From Rubrivivax sp. (lineage in GTDB: Bacteria > Pseudomonadota > Gammaproteobacteria > Burkholderiales > Burkholderiaceae_C), in assembly GCA_026125665.1 (NCBI GenBank), contig JAHCKS010000017.1:1-49773 (forward strand): a stretch of 49,773 nt of DNA, in the 5' to 3' direction. This document shows, piece by piece, positions 34,571 through 43,983 of this stretch (the first letter of the stretch is position 1; each line of letters starts with the position of its first letter). Below the pieces are notes generated by a model. It was not told the origin of the DNA, did not search any database, and was given only the letters and a program-made list of their open reading frames with translations. The position numbers and the translations under genes were made by a program.

Positions 34571-35524
34571 TCAGATCGCGCCCTTTTCCTTGTAGTAGCG
34601 CGCCGCGCCCTTGTGCAGCGGCACGCCGAGGTCCACCGCCATGTCCTTGGGCGTCAGGCCGGTGATCGACTTGACGACGGCGCTCATCGCGTCGACGTTC
34701 TCGGCCATCGCCTTCGTCAGCTTGTACACCGTGTCCTCGGGCAGGTCGCAGGCGGCAACGATGTGCGTGGCGTAGCCGATCACGGGCACGTCCTGGTCCT
34801 GCTTCGGGTAGGTGCCGGCCTTGATGATGAGCTTCTTGTAGAAGCCGGGGTTCAGCTTGTTGAGCTCCGCCAGCGTCTTGTCGTCCGCGGGCACGAGCTT
34901 CACGTCGCGCGCACTGGCCAGGTCCATGACGGCCGACGCCGGCGCCGTGGTGCCGAGCGTGAACACCTGCGCGTGCCCGTCCTTCATCAGCGAGACGGCG
35001 TCGGTGTAGGCGGCCTGGAAGTTCACCTTCGCCAGCGACGGGTAGTCCATGCCGTTGAGCTTCAGCACGGTCTGGGTCAGTACTTCCGCCGTGTTGCCCT
35101 TGGGCTGCGTGACGAGCGTCTTGCCCTTCAGGTCCGCAAAGGAGTTCACCTTCGCGTCGGCGAGCGCCACGACCTGGAAATACTGCGGGTACAGGTTCGC
35201 CACCTGGCAGACCTTCGTCACCGCCTTCGGATACGGCGCGCGGCCAGCGATGCCGTCCACGGTGGTGCTGCTGTTGGCGAAGCCGATCTGCGCCTTGCCT
35301 TCGTCCACGCCACGCACGTTGGCGATACCGGCGCCCGGCGTCACGGTGATGGCCAGGCCCGGCACGGCCTTCTCCCACAGGCCCTTCAGCGCGCCGCCCA
35401 GCGGCACCCACGAGCCGCCCTGCGGCCCGGTCATGAAGGTCACCTGCTGCGCGGCGGCGGGCACCGGCGCCAGCGCGAAGGTGGCGATGGCCGCCAGCGC
35501 GGCGAAGGAACGGGTGGAGGTCAT
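34571..35524 (-). CDS. TAXI-family TRAP transporter solute-binding protein
   Basis: 317 aa periplasmic protein. The signal peptide runs to about residue 25 (AALAAIATFALAPVPAAAQ). The family pattern is VTFMTGPQGGSWVPLGGALKGLWEK, then ITVTPGAGIANVRGVDEGKAQIGFANSST and YPQYFQVVALAD. Ligands of TAXI proteins include glutamate and other dicarboxylates, but the family is poorly defined. An AGGAGA ribosome-binding site precedes ATG by 7 nt. A 12-bp hairpin lies in its upstream region. Confidence 0.93.
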   Translation of the reverse strand: MTSTRSFAALAAIATFALAPVPAAAQQVTFMTGPQGGSWVPLGGALKGLWEKAVPGLAITVTPGAGIANVRGVDEGKAQIGFANSSTTVDGIAGRAPYPKAVTKVCQVANLYPQYFQVVALADAKVNSFADLKGKTLVTQPKGNTAEVLTQTVLKLNGMDYPSLAKVNFQAAYTDAVSLMKDGHAQVFTLGTTAPASAVMDLASARDVKLVPADDKTLAELNKLNPGFYKKLIIKAGTYPKQDQDVPVIGYATHIVAACDLPEDTVYKLTKAMAENVDAMSAVVKSITGLTPKDMAVDLGVPLHKGAARYYKEKGAI

Positions 35525-35566
35525 GGGCCTGTCTCCTGAACGATGTGGGACAAAGGCGGCAAGACG

Positions 35567-35594
35567 GCGCCGCCGTGCACGGGCACGGCGGCGC
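35567..35594. terminator. perfect 12-bp hairpin between the OmpA-type and TAXI genes
   Basis: The arms at 35567-35578 and 35583-35594 are perfectly complementary, with a 4-nt loop. There is no T-run, so if it ends the OmpA-type transcript it would be a Rho-assisted or weak terminator. It could also be part of the TAXI mRNA leader. Confidence 0.4.
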
Positions 35595-35721
35595 GCCCCG
35601 CCGCGAGGTGCACTCAGTCTAGGGGCTGGGGGCCGGGCCGGCCCTCGTGGCTTGCCCTCACTGCCGGCCGGTGCCGGTCACCCAGGAGTCAGTCGGGCCG
35701 GCGCCAGGACCGGCGCCGCGC

Positions 35722-36318
35722 TCAGGGCTGCACGTTCGGCCGCATGTCGGCCCGACGGTTCTGCGCCCACGCGGCTTCATCGTGGCCCGGGGCGCGCGGG
35801 CGCTCCTCGCCGAAGCTCACCGTCTCCACCTGGCTGTCGCGCACGCCGAAGGCGCGCAGCGCACGGCGCACCGCCTCCGCGCGCTTCTGGCCGAGGGCGA
35901 GGTTGTACTCGTGGCTGCCACGCTCGTCGGCATGGCCCTCGATGCGCACCGTGGCCGACGGCGTGCCGGCGAGGTAGCGGCCGATGCGCTCGATGGCCGG
36001 GAAGTATTCCGAGCCGATGGCGAACTCGTCGAAGGCGAAGAAGACGTTGGCCTCGCCGGGCGCCGCCGGGCCGCTGGGCCGCACGGCGAGCGTTCCCGAA
36101 CGGTTGCCGCCGTCGCCGGCCACCGCCCCCGGATTCGCCGTCGGCGCAGCGGGCGGCGCGGCCACGGGCGGCGGCGGCGTGGCCGCCACCGGTTGCGCTG
36201 CAGCGACCGGGGTCTCCTGCGGCGGGCTCGAGCAGGCCGCCAGCGCCAGAAGCCCGGCGGCGGCCAGCGCCAGGGACGCCGCACTGCGGCGGCTGCGATT
36301 GTGCAAGGGGGTGCTCAT
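35722..36318 (-). CDS. OmpA-domain lipoprotein (Pal-like)
   Basis: 198 aa. The lipobox is LAAC with acylated Cys29 after an export signal with RSRR. A Pro/Ala/Thr-rich spacer (residues ~30-75) leads to the OmpA/Pal peptidoglycan-binding domain (FFAFDEFAIGSEYFPAIERIG, VRIEGHADERGSHEYNLALGQKRAEAV), with the Asp and Arg that bind diaminopimelate. It is anchored in the outer membrane and holds the cell wall. ATG 36318 has a perfect AAGGAG site 5 nt upstream; a further in-frame ATG 8 codons earlier was rejected. No tol genes are adjacent, so it is probably a Pal paralogue. TAGAAT at 36355-36360 on the minus strand is a possible -10. Confidence 0.9.
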   Translation of the reverse strand: MSTPLHNRSRRSAASLALAAAGLLALAACSSPPQETPVAAAQPVAATPPPPVAAPPAAPTANPGAVAGDGGNRSGTLAVRPSGPAAPGEANVFFAFDEFAIGSEYFPAIERIGRYLAGTPSATVRIEGHADERGSHEYNLALGQKRAEAVRRALRAFGVRDSQVETVSFGEERPRAPGHDEAAWAQNRRADMRPNVQP

Positions 36319-36445
36319 GCCTTCTCCTTCGAATGCTTCCATGGGAAGGGGAACATTCTAACAAATGTAATCCGGCCAGGCCAGATTGAGAACGGCAGCG
36401 TCAAGAGCGGGCGGCCGGGCAAGGCCCGGCCCCGAGCACTTTCGA

Positions 36446-36678
36446 GAAGCTGAACCTTGCTTCATGCGGAATCGCGGCGCGAGTCCGAGGCCGCGGGGGG
36501 CCGCTCAGGGCATGGCACCCGAGGCGCGGCGGCGACGGTGACGTTCGCTCGGACCTTCGTCGTGTGTTCGGGTGCCATGCCCTGAGCGGCCCCACGGCGT
36601 CGGCCCGGCGCGCCGTGATCGTGGGCCGCCCACAGCTTCTTCGCGAACGCCGGGCGCAGTGACGGGCCCGGGATGCTC
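36446..36678 (+). repeat. palindromic repeat family, copy D (full length)
   Basis: 233 bp with the left flank of copies A and C, a 24-bp perfect inverted repeat (36498-36521 and 36569-36592) around a 47-bp loop, and the right flank of copy B. It is the only complete unit in the window and serves as the reference. GCTCTCGAG at its right end also occurs at the left end of copy C, so it may mark the element's border. It contains no ORF that looks like a protein. Confidence 0.88.
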
Positions 36679-36721
36679 TCGAGCCGATCCGGCTTCGCCG
36701 GGCAACTTGAACCCCGCGGGG

Positions 36722-36748
36722 GCAGGCCGGGCGGAGCCCGGCCCTGCG
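36722..36748. terminator. GC hairpin 3' of the outer-membrane barrel gene
   Basis: GCAGGCCGGGC and its near-complement GCCCGGCCCTGC pair around a 3-nt GGA loop, directly after the stop codon of the minus-strand gene. No T-run follows on that strand, so its role as terminator is tentative. Confidence 0.45.
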
Positions 36749-36753
36749 GGCAC

Positions 36754-37431
36754 TCAGAAGCTGTAGCCGACGGCGAAGCTGATCTGCGGCAGCGCCTTGA
36801 CCTTGCCGACGCCGTCGCGGATCTCGGCCGTCTCCCGGTCGACGTCGGCCTGCGCCGCCGGCTGCGCCAGCTGGCCGCGCGGCGTCACCGTCACCTTGGC
36901 CTTGCCGATCGAGGCGCCCAGGTCGAACGAGAAGCGAAAGCCGCTCCCCGTCTCGTGCCCCCAGCCGATGCCGACGTACGGCGTGGTGCTCGGGAACTTG
37001 ATCTCGACGCCGAGGCCGTCGCCGGGGCCGAGCACGTAGTCAGTGCCGCCGACGTTGATCGTGCTGCCGGTGCCCGACGCGTCGAGGGTCAGCTTGTACC
37101 GGTTCGACGTGGCGCCCAGCGTGATGCGGAAGCTGCCGGCGAACGGGCGCAGGTCGGCGAAGACGCCACCGCGGCTGGCCTTCAGCCTGCCCTGGTAGGC
37201 GATGCCTTCCTCGGTGGTGTTGCGGTCGCGGTCGCCGAGGGTGATGAAGTCACCGCGCACGCCGAGCCAGTCGGACAGCGGCTGCGCATAGCCGAGGCCC
37301 ACACCGGGCAGGCCGGCCTGCAGGTAGATCTCGCCGGCGCGGACGGGGCCGATGCCGACGAGGGCGACGGCGGCCCAGGCAACGGCGAGCGGCCACGTGG
37401 AACGACGCGATGGGAGTCGGGCATGGTGCAT
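36754..37431 (-). CDS. small outer-membrane beta-barrel protein
   Basis: 225 aa. The signal peptide spans residues 1-~33 (WPLAVAWAAVALVGIGPVRAG). The mature part is made of alternating beta-strand-like segments (EIYLQAGLPGVGLGYAQPL, GVRGDFITLG, AGSFRITLGATSNRYKLTLDA, TPYVGIGWGHE) and ends in ...QISFAVGYSF, with the terminal Phe needed for BAM insertion. It resembles OmpW/MipA-like small barrels or the 'SH3-less' family found in betaproteobacteria, but is not assigned. GAGGAAAG precedes ATG 37431; an upstream in-frame ATG without a signal was rejected. Confidence 0.85.
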   Translation of the reverse strand: MHHARLPSRRSTWPLAVAWAAVALVGIGPVRAGEIYLQAGLPGVGLGYAQPLSDWLGVRGDFITLGDRDRNTTEEGIAYQGRLKASRGGVFADLRPFAGSFRITLGATSNRYKLTLDASGTGSTINVGGTDYVLGPGDGLGVEIKFPSTTPYVGIGWGHETGSGFRFSFDLGASIGKAKVTVTPRGQLAQPAAQADVDRETAEIRDGVGKVKALPQISFAVGYSF

Positions 37432-37667
37432 GGGGCTTTCCTCGGGATGACAGCGGAAGGCGCGACGATGCCAAAGGCGCGCGGGCGCGGCGGCACGCTT
37501 CGCACCAGGGCAACGGCGCGACGTGACCGCCGTCACGGACCGCGGCGAGCCTTCGGTGCCTCGGCGCGACGCCTGCGCTGAAGCACCCGGAGGGTTTCAA
37601 CCATGCCGCTGCATCTCTGCGCGCTGGCACACTCGCCGGCCATCGCGCATCCACTTGGGCACCGAGC

Positions 37668-39317
37668 ATGTCGTCACGCCTCGCATCACGCCTCGCCACG
37701 CTCGAGCCGCGCCGCTTGCGTGGGCCGCGCTCGTTGCTCGGTGTCCTCGCGCTCGCGCTCGGCATCGCGGTCGCGCCGGCGCAGGCACAGTCGCTGCGCA
37801 TCGCCAGCGCCTTCGACCCGCAGACGATGGACCCGCACGGGCTGGCGCTGCTGTACCACTCGCGCGTCGCGTTCCAGGTCTACGAGTTCCTGACCAACCG
37901 CGACGAGAGGTTCAGGCTCGAGCCGGCCCTGGCCACCTCCTGGCAGGCGACGAGCCCGACCACCTGGCGTTTCAAGCTGCGCCCCGGCGTCAGGTTCCAC
38001 GACGGCAGCGCCTTCACCGCCGACGACGCCGTGTTCTCGCTCGAGCGGGCGCTCGCGCCGCCGTCGCAGCGCGCCTTCCAGCTGCGCGGCGTGAAGGCGG
38101 TGAAGAAGCTCGACGAGCTGACGATCGAGTTCCAGCTCGAGGCGCCCGACGCGGTGCTGCCCGACAAGCTGCAGTTCATCGCCATGATGAGCAAGGCCTG
38201 GGCCGAGAAACACGGCGTGCTGAAGGCGCAGGACTTCAACGCCAAGCAGGAGACCTACACCGTGCGCCACGCGATGGGTACGGGGCCGTTCCGGCTGGAG
38301 AGCTTCCAGCCCGACGTGCGCGTGCTGCTCAAGCGGCACGACGCCTGGTGGGGGTGGGCCGAGAAGGGCGCCGACGGCCGGCCGCGCCACGGCAACCTGG
38401 CCGAAGTGAGCGTCGTGCCGATCAAGAGCGACGCCACGCGCCTGGCGGCGCTCGCCTCGGGCGAGATCGACCTCGTGCTCGACCCGCCGTACCAGGACAT
38501 CGCGCGGCTGAAGGCCGACCCGCGCATCGCGCTCGTGCAGGCCACCGACATCGGCCAGCAGTACCTCACCTTCGACCAGGCGCGCGACGAGCTCGAGTTC
38601 AGCGACGTGAAGGGGAAGAACCCGTTCAAGGACCTGCGCGTGCGCCGGGCCGTCTACCACGCCATCAACGTGCAGCTCATCATCGACAAGGTGCTGCGCG
38701 GCCAGGGCGTGCCGACCGGCGCCTTCCTCTCTCCGCTCGTCGATGGCAGCCCGCCCGACCTCGACCGGCGCCTGCCCTTCGACCCCGCGAAGGCGAAGGC
38801 GCTGCTGGGCGAGGCCGGCTACCCGAACGGCTTCGCGGTGACGCTGGACTGCGTGAACGTCGCGTGGCGCGAGAACGCCTGCCAGGCGATGGCGGCGATG
38901 CTCACGCAGGTGGGCATCCGCACGACGCTGCGCAGCTCCACCACCGGCACCTTCTTCCCCAAGCTCAGCCAGGGCACCGCGAGCTTCGTGGAGTACGGCT
39001 GGACCGCCGCGCCGGACGCCTACAACTCGCTGAACGCGCTGTTCCGCACCTTCGACCGCACCGGCTTCGGCACCTTCAACGCCGGCCGCTACAGCAACCC
39101 GAAGATCGACACGCTGATCGACCAGATCCGCACCGAGCCCGACCTGACGCGCCGCCGCGCGATGGTGGCCACGGTACTGCGGCTGGTGGCCGAAGACCTG
39201 CCCTACATCCCGCTGTACCGCCGCACCCTGACCTGGGCGATGCAGAAGAAGAAGGTCGCCTCCGTGGTGCAGTGGCCGAACGACACGATCGAGCTGCGCT
39301 GGGTGCGCATGCGCTGA
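37668..39317 (+). CDS. ABC transporter solute-binding protein, peptide/nickel family 5
   Basis: 549 aa periplasmic protein. The signal peptide covers residues 1-~41 (LRGPRSLLGVLALALGIAVAPAQAQ). Family stretches are DPQTMDPHGLALLYHSRVAFQVYEFL, WRFKLRPGVRFHDGSAFTADDAVFS, MGTGPFRLESFQPDVRV and DLRVRRAVYHAINVQLI. Like the protein at 17208 it has no permease or ATPase genes next to it. It is divergent from the barrel gene. The ribosome-binding site before ATG is weak. Confidence 0.92.
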   Translation: MSSRLASRLATLEPRRLRGPRSLLGVLALALGIAVAPAQAQSLRIASAFDPQTMDPHGLALLYHSRVAFQVYEFLTNRDERFRLEPALATSWQATSPTTWRFKLRPGVRFHDGSAFTADDAVFSLERALAPPSQRAFQLRGVKAVKKLDELTIEFQLEAPDAVLPDKLQFIAMMSKAWAEKHGVLKAQDFNAKQETYTVRHAMGTGPFRLESFQPDVRVLLKRHDAWWGWAEKGADGRPRHGNLAEVSVVPIKSDATRLAALASGEIDLVLDPPYQDIARLKADPRIALVQATDIGQQYLTFDQARDELEFSDVKGKNPFKDLRVRRAVYHAINVQLIIDKVLRGQGVPTGAFLSPLVDGSPPDLDRRLPFDPAKAKALLGEAGYPNGFAVTLDCVNVAWRENACQAMAAMLTQVGIRTTLRSSTTGTFFPKLSQGTASFVEYGWTAAPDAYNSLNALFRTFDRTGFGTFNAGRYSNPKIDTLIDQIRTEPDLTRRRAMVATVLRLVAEDLPYIPLYRRTLTWAMQKKKVASVVQWPNDTIELRWVRMR

Positions 39318-39357
39318 CCGGCCGCCGCGCACCGGGCGGCGAGCCGGCCCTCGCCGC

Positions 39358-39918
39358 TCAGCGGCAGGGCCCGTGCGTCTTGCGGAAGTCCTTCGGTTGC
39401 ACCGCGCCCGTCGTCGCGTGGATGCCGCGGCGCAGCGCGATGGCCATGCGCTCCTCCTTCATCAGCGGGCCACGGTCGTAGCGCGTGCGCGTGCTCCAGG
39501 CGTGGCCCTCGGCGACCATCAGCTTCGACAGCGACTGACCCTCCACCGTCACGTGGCCGACGCTGCGGCCGTGCTGGTCGCGGGCATGGACGGTGAGCGT
39601 CGCGGTCTTGCCGAGCGCCAGCCGCTCCAGTGCCTGCTTGGCCGCCGGGCCGTAGTCCTGGCAGATCTCCGGTGCGTCCATGTCGCGCAGGCGCACCTCG
39701 ATCGGCGCGCGGTCCTGCGGCTGCAGCACGAGGCTGTCGCCGTCGATGACGCGGGCGATCACGCCTTCGATCGGAGCGCTCTTCGCCGGGGCGGCGACGG
39801 CGGCCGTGGCGAGCAGCAGCGCGAAGAGCACGGCAACGCCGGCTGGCAGCCGGCCACCGGCGGCGCGGCGCATCGGCTCGCCGGGCGGCGGCACGGGTTC
39901 AGGGGTCGGGCGGGTCAT
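39358..39918 (-). CDS. thermonuclease-like (SNase) exported nuclease
   Basis: 186 aa. The staphylococcal-nuclease fold shows [20 protein letters not shown] and [11 protein letters not shown], which carry the three active-site residues (two Arg, one Glu) and the Ca2+-binding Asp. An export signal lies at residues 16-43 ([22 protein letters not shown]). ATG 39918 has a perfect GGAGGTGA site 7 nt upstream and overlaps the end of the helicase gene by 20 nt, so translation is probably coupled; a second Met at residue 16 is another possible start. It would cut extracellular or periplasmic nucleic acid. Confidence 0.9.
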   Translation of the reverse strand: MTRPTPEPVPPPGEPMRRAAGGRLPAGVAVLFALLLATAAVAAPAKSAPIEGVIARVIDGDSLVLQPQDRAPIEVRLRDMDAPEICQDYGPAAKQALERLALGKTATLTVHARDQHGRSVGHVTVEGQSLSKLMVAEGHAWSTRTRYDRGPLMKEERMAIALRRGIHATTGAVQPKDFRKTHGPCR

Positions 39919-42715
39919 GGTGGGTCACCTCCGCATCGGCAGCGCCTGGTGATGATGCCGCACCCGTGGCGGCCGCGGCCGCCGGCGCCGTCCCGGCCGT
40001 GCCCCGCGGCTCCCTGGGCGGCACGCGTCGCGCGCCGGGCCCGCGACGGGCGGGCGCAGCCTGCGCCTCTCCGGCTTCTTCGGCCTCGGCCAGCAGGCGG
40101 TCGATGCGGTCCTTCAGCTTCTCGGTGCTGAGCTGCTCGCGCAGCCGTTCCACCATCAGCGGCAGCGCGAACGGGCTCGGCGCGCGCAACTCCACGCGCG
40201 CCAGGGGCAGCGCGGCCATGCGCTTCAGCGTCGAGCGCAGGCGTCCCAGCTCGAGCTCCTGCGACAGCACCTCGCTCTCGGCCTGCGCGAGCAGCCGGTT
40301 GCCGCTGTCGTACTTGCGGAACACCTCGTAGAAGAGCGACGAGCTGGCCTGCAGCTGGCGCGTGCTCTTCGGCGCCCCGGGGTAGCCGGTGAAGACGAGC
40401 CCGGCGACGCGAGCGATCTCGCGGAAGCGGCGCTGCGCCAGCTCGCCCGAATTGAGGCTGGCCATCACGTCGGGCATCAGGTTCGCCGGGCTCAGCAGCG
40501 CGGCCAGGCGCGCCTCGTCGAGCTCGACCGGCCGCGCCGCGAGCAGCTCGACGCCGTAGTCGTTCACGGCCAGCGAGAAGGTGTTCGGCGCGTCGCGGCT
40601 CAGGCGCCAGGCGAGCAGCTGCGCCAGCCCGATGTGCACGTTGCGCCCGGCGAACGGGTAGAAGAAGAAGTGCTGCCCCTCGCGCGACACGAGGCACTCC
40701 AGCAGCAGGCGGCCCCGCCCGGGCAGCTTGGACACGCGCCGCTGCGTCTCGAGCATCGGCCGCGCGGCCTGCAGCTCGGGCTCGAAGAAGTCGCCCTGGT
40801 CCACGCCTTCGAGCACGGCGAGCACGGCTTCGGCGAGCTCGCTCGAGAACGGCATGCGGCTGCCGGCCCAGGCCGGCACGATGCCGCGCGCCTTGCCGCT
40901 CGGCCTTCGCACGTAGGCGACGAGGTCGCGCGTGCGCACGAACTCGAGCACGCGGCCGCCGAAGACGAAGTGGTCGCCGGCCTTCAGCCGCGCGATGAAG
41001 CCTTCCTCGATGGTGCCGAGCGTGGCGCCGCCTCCCCCGTATCCCGCGCCGGCGCTCGCCCACTTCACCAGCATCGACGCCTCGCCGACGATGGTGCCCA
41101 CCTGCAGCCGATGGCGGTGGGCGATGCCGCGGTCGCTCACGCGCCAGCGGCCGTCGACGATGCGCACGCGGTGGTACTCCGGGTAGGCACCCAGGCTCTC
41201 GCCGCCGCGTTCGACGAAGGCGAGCGCCCAGTCGAACTCCTCGCGCGTGAGGCTGGCGTAGGCGGGCGCCGTGCGCACCTCGTCGAAGAGCTCGTGCGAC
41301 GTGAAGGCAGCGCCGTCGCTCGGGTTCTTCGCATCGGCGGCGGAACCGCCTGCCTTCGCATCGACGGCAGGACCGCCGGCTTCCTTCGCATCGGCGGCAT
41401 ACCCGCCGCCTTCCTTCGCATCGGCGGCGAAGCCGCCGCCGAGGGCCACCGTCACGAGGTGCTGCACCAGCACGTCCAGCGGCTTGTCGGGGCTCGAGCG
41501 CGACTCCACCTGCCCGGCCAGCGCGGCGCGCCGCGCCGCCACCGCCTCCACCAGCTCCAGCGTGTTGGTCGGCACGAGCGTCACGCGGCTCGTGCGCCCG
41601 GGTGCGTGGCCGCTGCGGCCGGCGCGCTGCAGGAGCCGCGCCACGCCCTTGGCGCTGCCGATCTGCAGCACGCGGGCCACGGGCAGGAAGTCCACGCCGA
41701 GGTCCAGCGACGAGGTCGCGACGACGGCCTTCAGCGTGCCCGCCTTCAGCCCCGCCTCCACCCACTCGCGCACGCTGCGGTCGAGCGAGCCGTGGTGCAA
41801 GGCCACCGTGCCGGCCCACTCGGGGCGGGCGGCCAGCAGCAGCTGGTACCAGATCTCGGCCTGCGAGCGAACATTCGTGAAGACGAGCGTGCTGCCGCCG
41901 CTGCCGCCGGCCGCGGCGTCGCCCTCGCGTTCGATGGCCTGCACGACGGCGTCCTGCATCTGCGCGCCGAGATGCCCGCCCCAGCTGAAGCGCCCCGGCT
42001 CGTGCGGCAGCAGCGTGTCGATGACGAGCCCCTTGTCGAGCCGCCCGCGCACCAGGCGTCCGGCCGGCTGCCCCGGCGGCGCAGCCACCAGCGTGGCCAT
42101 CGCCTCGGCCAGGTTGCCCAGCGTCGCCGACAGGCCCCACACGACGAGGCTCGGGTGCCAGCGCCTCAGCCGCGCCAGCGCCAGCTGCACCTGCACGCCG
42201 CGCTTGTTGCCGATCAGCTCGTGCCACTCGTCGACGACGACCGTGTGCACGCCCTGCAGGTCGGCGCGGGCGCCGTCGCGCGTCAGCATCAGCGTCAGCG
42301 TCTCGGGCGTGGTCACGAGCGCCGCCGGCGGGTGGCGGTCCTGTCGCGCGCGCTCGGCCGGCGGCGTGTCGCCCGTGCGCTGGCCGACGCGCAACGCCGG
42401 CGCCAGCGCCGGCAGGGGCTCGTGCAGCGCGCGTGTCGTGTCGGCGGCCAGCGCACGCATCGGCGTGAGCCACAGCACCTGGACGCCGGCGCGCGGAGTT
42501 GGCGCTGCGTCGCGATGCGCGCGCGCGATGCGCGCCAGCGCGCCGATCCACACGGCCAGCGTCTTGCCGCTGCCGGTGGTCGCGTGCAGGAGCCCGCTCT
42601 CGCCGGCGGCCATCGCCGCCCAGACCTCTCGCTGGAAGTCGTGCGGCACGCGGCCGGTGGCGCCAAACCAGGCCTCGGCCGCAGCGAACGGCTCAGGGTC
42701 TTCACCGAGATGCAT
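39899..42715 (-). CDS. Lhr-type DEXH box DNA helicase (ligase-associated class)
   Basis: 938 aa. The helicase core has Walker [13 protein letters not shown] (VVVDEWHEL), GLSATLG and [13 protein letters not shown]; the C-terminal part carries the Lhr domain ([44 protein letters not shown]). It is ~90-110 residues longer than typical relatives, owing to a repetitive insertion at about residues 425-463 and a Pro/Ala/Arg tail. The family is usually next to an ATP-dependent DNA ligase and an exonuclease; neither is in view, but an SNase gene follows with overlap. It probably acts in DNA repair. Confidence 0.92.
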   Translation of the reverse strand: MHLGEDPEPFAAAEAWFGATGRVPHDFQREVWAAMAAGESGLLHATTGSGKTLAVWIGALARIARAHRDAAPTPRAGVQVLWLTPMRALAADTTRALHEPLPALAPALRVGQRTGDTPPAERARQDRHPPAALVTTPETLTLMLTRDGARADLQGVHTVVVDEWHELIGNKRGVQVQLALARLRRWHPSLVVWGLSATLGNLAEAMATLVAAPPGQPAGRLVRGRLDKGLVIDTLLPHEPGRFSWGGHLGAQMQDAVVQAIEREGDAAAGGSGGSTLVFTNVRSQAEIWYQLLLAARPEWAGTVALHHGSLDRSVREWVEAGLKAGTLKAVVATSSLDLGVDFLPVARVLQIGSAKGVARLLQRAGRSGHAPGRTSRVTLVPTNTLELVEAVAARRAALAGQVESRSSPDKPLDVLVQHLVTVALGGGFAADAKEGGGYAADAKEAGGPAVDAKAGGSAADAKNPSDGAAFTSHELFDEVRTAPAYASLTREEFDWALAFVERGGESLGAYPEYHRVRIVDGRWRVSDRGIAHRHRLQVGTIVGEASMLVKWASAGAGYGGGGATLGTIEEGFIARLKAGDHFVFGGRVLEFVRTRDLVAYVRRPSGKARGIVPAWAGSRMPFSSELAEAVLAVLEGVDQGDFFEPELQAARPMLETQRRVSKLPGRGRLLLECLVSREGQHFFFYPFAGRNVHIGLAQLLAWRLSRDAPNTFSLAVNDYGVELLAARPVELDEARLAALLSPANLMPDVMASLNSGELAQRRFREIARVAGLVFTGYPGAPKSTRQLQASSSLFYEVFRKYDSGNRLLAQAESEVLSQELELGRLRSTLKRMAALPLARVELRAPSPFALPLMVERLREQLSTEKLKDRIDRLLAEAEEAGEAQAAPARRGPGARRVPPREPRGTAGTAPAAAAATGAASSPGAADAEVTHHDPPDP
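41326..41442 (-). repeat. in-frame tandem repeat inside the Lhr helicase gene
   Basis: Four degenerate copies of a 24-30-bp unit code for GG-(F/Y/P/S)A-(A/V)DAK(E/A). The units share TTCGCATCGGCGGC (plus strand). They lie between the helicase motif VI region and the C-terminal domain, where relatives have only a short linker. Confidence 0.85.
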
Positions 42716-42836
42716 CTCGACCGTGCACTCTACAGCCGGGTCTTAGAGTTCGATCGTCAGCGCGCCCGCCCACCAACGCACTGCCGTTCATGCACAGCCA
42801 GCCGATGAGGGCCGGAGCGCCCGAGCAGAGCCGCGA

Positions 42837-43932
42837 GTGAGCCCCGCCGTGAAGCCCCGTGCGGCCTCGGCAGCCGACGCGCCGGCCGTCATCGCGCTGC
42901 AGCGTCGCGTGTACCCGACGATCCCGCCGTGGACCGAGCGCCGGCTGCTCGACCAGCTGGCCGCGTTCCCGCAGGGCCAGGTGGTGGCCGAGTGCGACGG
43001 CGCGGTCGTCGGCTATGCCGGCTCGCTCATCGTGCTGTGGGACGACTGGGCCGAGTCGCACACGTGGAAGGAGATCACCGGTTCGGGCACGTTCGAGCAC
43101 CACAACCCGGCAGGGCGCACGCTGTACGGCGCCGAGGTCTTCGTCGCGCCCGAGATGCAGGGCGCCGGCGTCGGCCACCTGCTCTACGAGACGCGCCGCA
43201 CGTCTGCTGTCGTTCATGGACACCTCGGACCTGCGCGCCGCGGTGCGCCACATGCACGACTACACGCGCCGCTACAAGGACCTGATGAGCGAGCTGTCCG
43301 CGCAGTGGAACGTGCACCTCATCGGCGGCAGCCACCCCACGCTGCACGACGACGGCCGGCTGCTCAACACCGCCTACTACTTCACCCCGGGCGGCCAGGT
43401 GCTCGAGCAGGACAAGATCCACCGCACGCGCTGGGAGCGCGACAAGTGGAACACCGACGCCGGCGACCAGCTGCGGCTGTTCGACACGCCGTTCGGCAAG
43501 GTGGCGATCCTCGTCTGCTACGACATCGAGTTCCCCGAGCTCGCGCGCATGGTCTGCGAGGCCGGCGCCGACATCCTGTTCGTGCCCTCGTGCACCGACG
43601 ACCGCCAGGGCTTCCTGCGCGTGCGCTACTGCTGCCACGCGCGGGCCATCGAGAACCAGGTCTTCGTCGTGCACACCAGCACGGTGGGCAACCTGCCGGT
43701 CGAAGGGCTTGGCCTGCACTACGGGCAGGCGGCGATCATCACCCCTTCGGACTTCCCGTTCGCGCGCGACGGCATCGCCGCCGAGGGCACGCCGAACATC
43801 GAGCAGATCGTCGTCGCCGAGGTCGACCTCAACGACCTGCAGAGCAACCGGCTGCACGGCACGACGATCCCGCTGCACGACAAGCGGCGCGACGTGTACG
43901 CGCATCCGGTGGAGGTGGTGAAGGTCGGCTGA
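42837..43932 (+). pseudogene. GNAT acetyltransferase/carbon-nitrogen hydrolase gene with internal deletion
   Basis: Intact relatives (~510-550 aa) join an N-terminal GNAT domain to a C-terminal nitrilase domain. Here the GNAT part (from GTG 42837; VYPTIPPWTERRLLDQL, VFVAPEMQGAGVGHLLYETRR) ends at about 43199. From 43201, in another frame, the sequence resumes deep inside the nitrilase (RLLSFMDTSDLRAAVRHM, then Lys in LEQDKIHRT and Cys in ILVCYDIEFPE) and stops at 43932. About 120-150 codons, including the rest of GNAT and the nitrilase catalytic Glu (FPE-L region), are missing. The gene cannot make the normal enzyme. An assembly error is the alternative. Confidence 0.8.
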
Positions 43933-43983
43933 AGCTGCCGGCGGCGGCCGCCGGCGCGCATGCCAGCGAGCGCTGCGTGCGCT

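Larger units (their letters stand above)
36319..36753. other. 435-bp intergenic region with palindromes
   Basis: Next to the OmpA-type gene lie its probable promoter and an 8-bp hairpin GGCCGGGC-AA-GGCCCGGCC (about 36413-36432). Then comes repeat copy D, and finally a GC hairpin at 36721-36750 just after the barrel gene's stop. No credible gene was seen. Confidence 0.75.
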
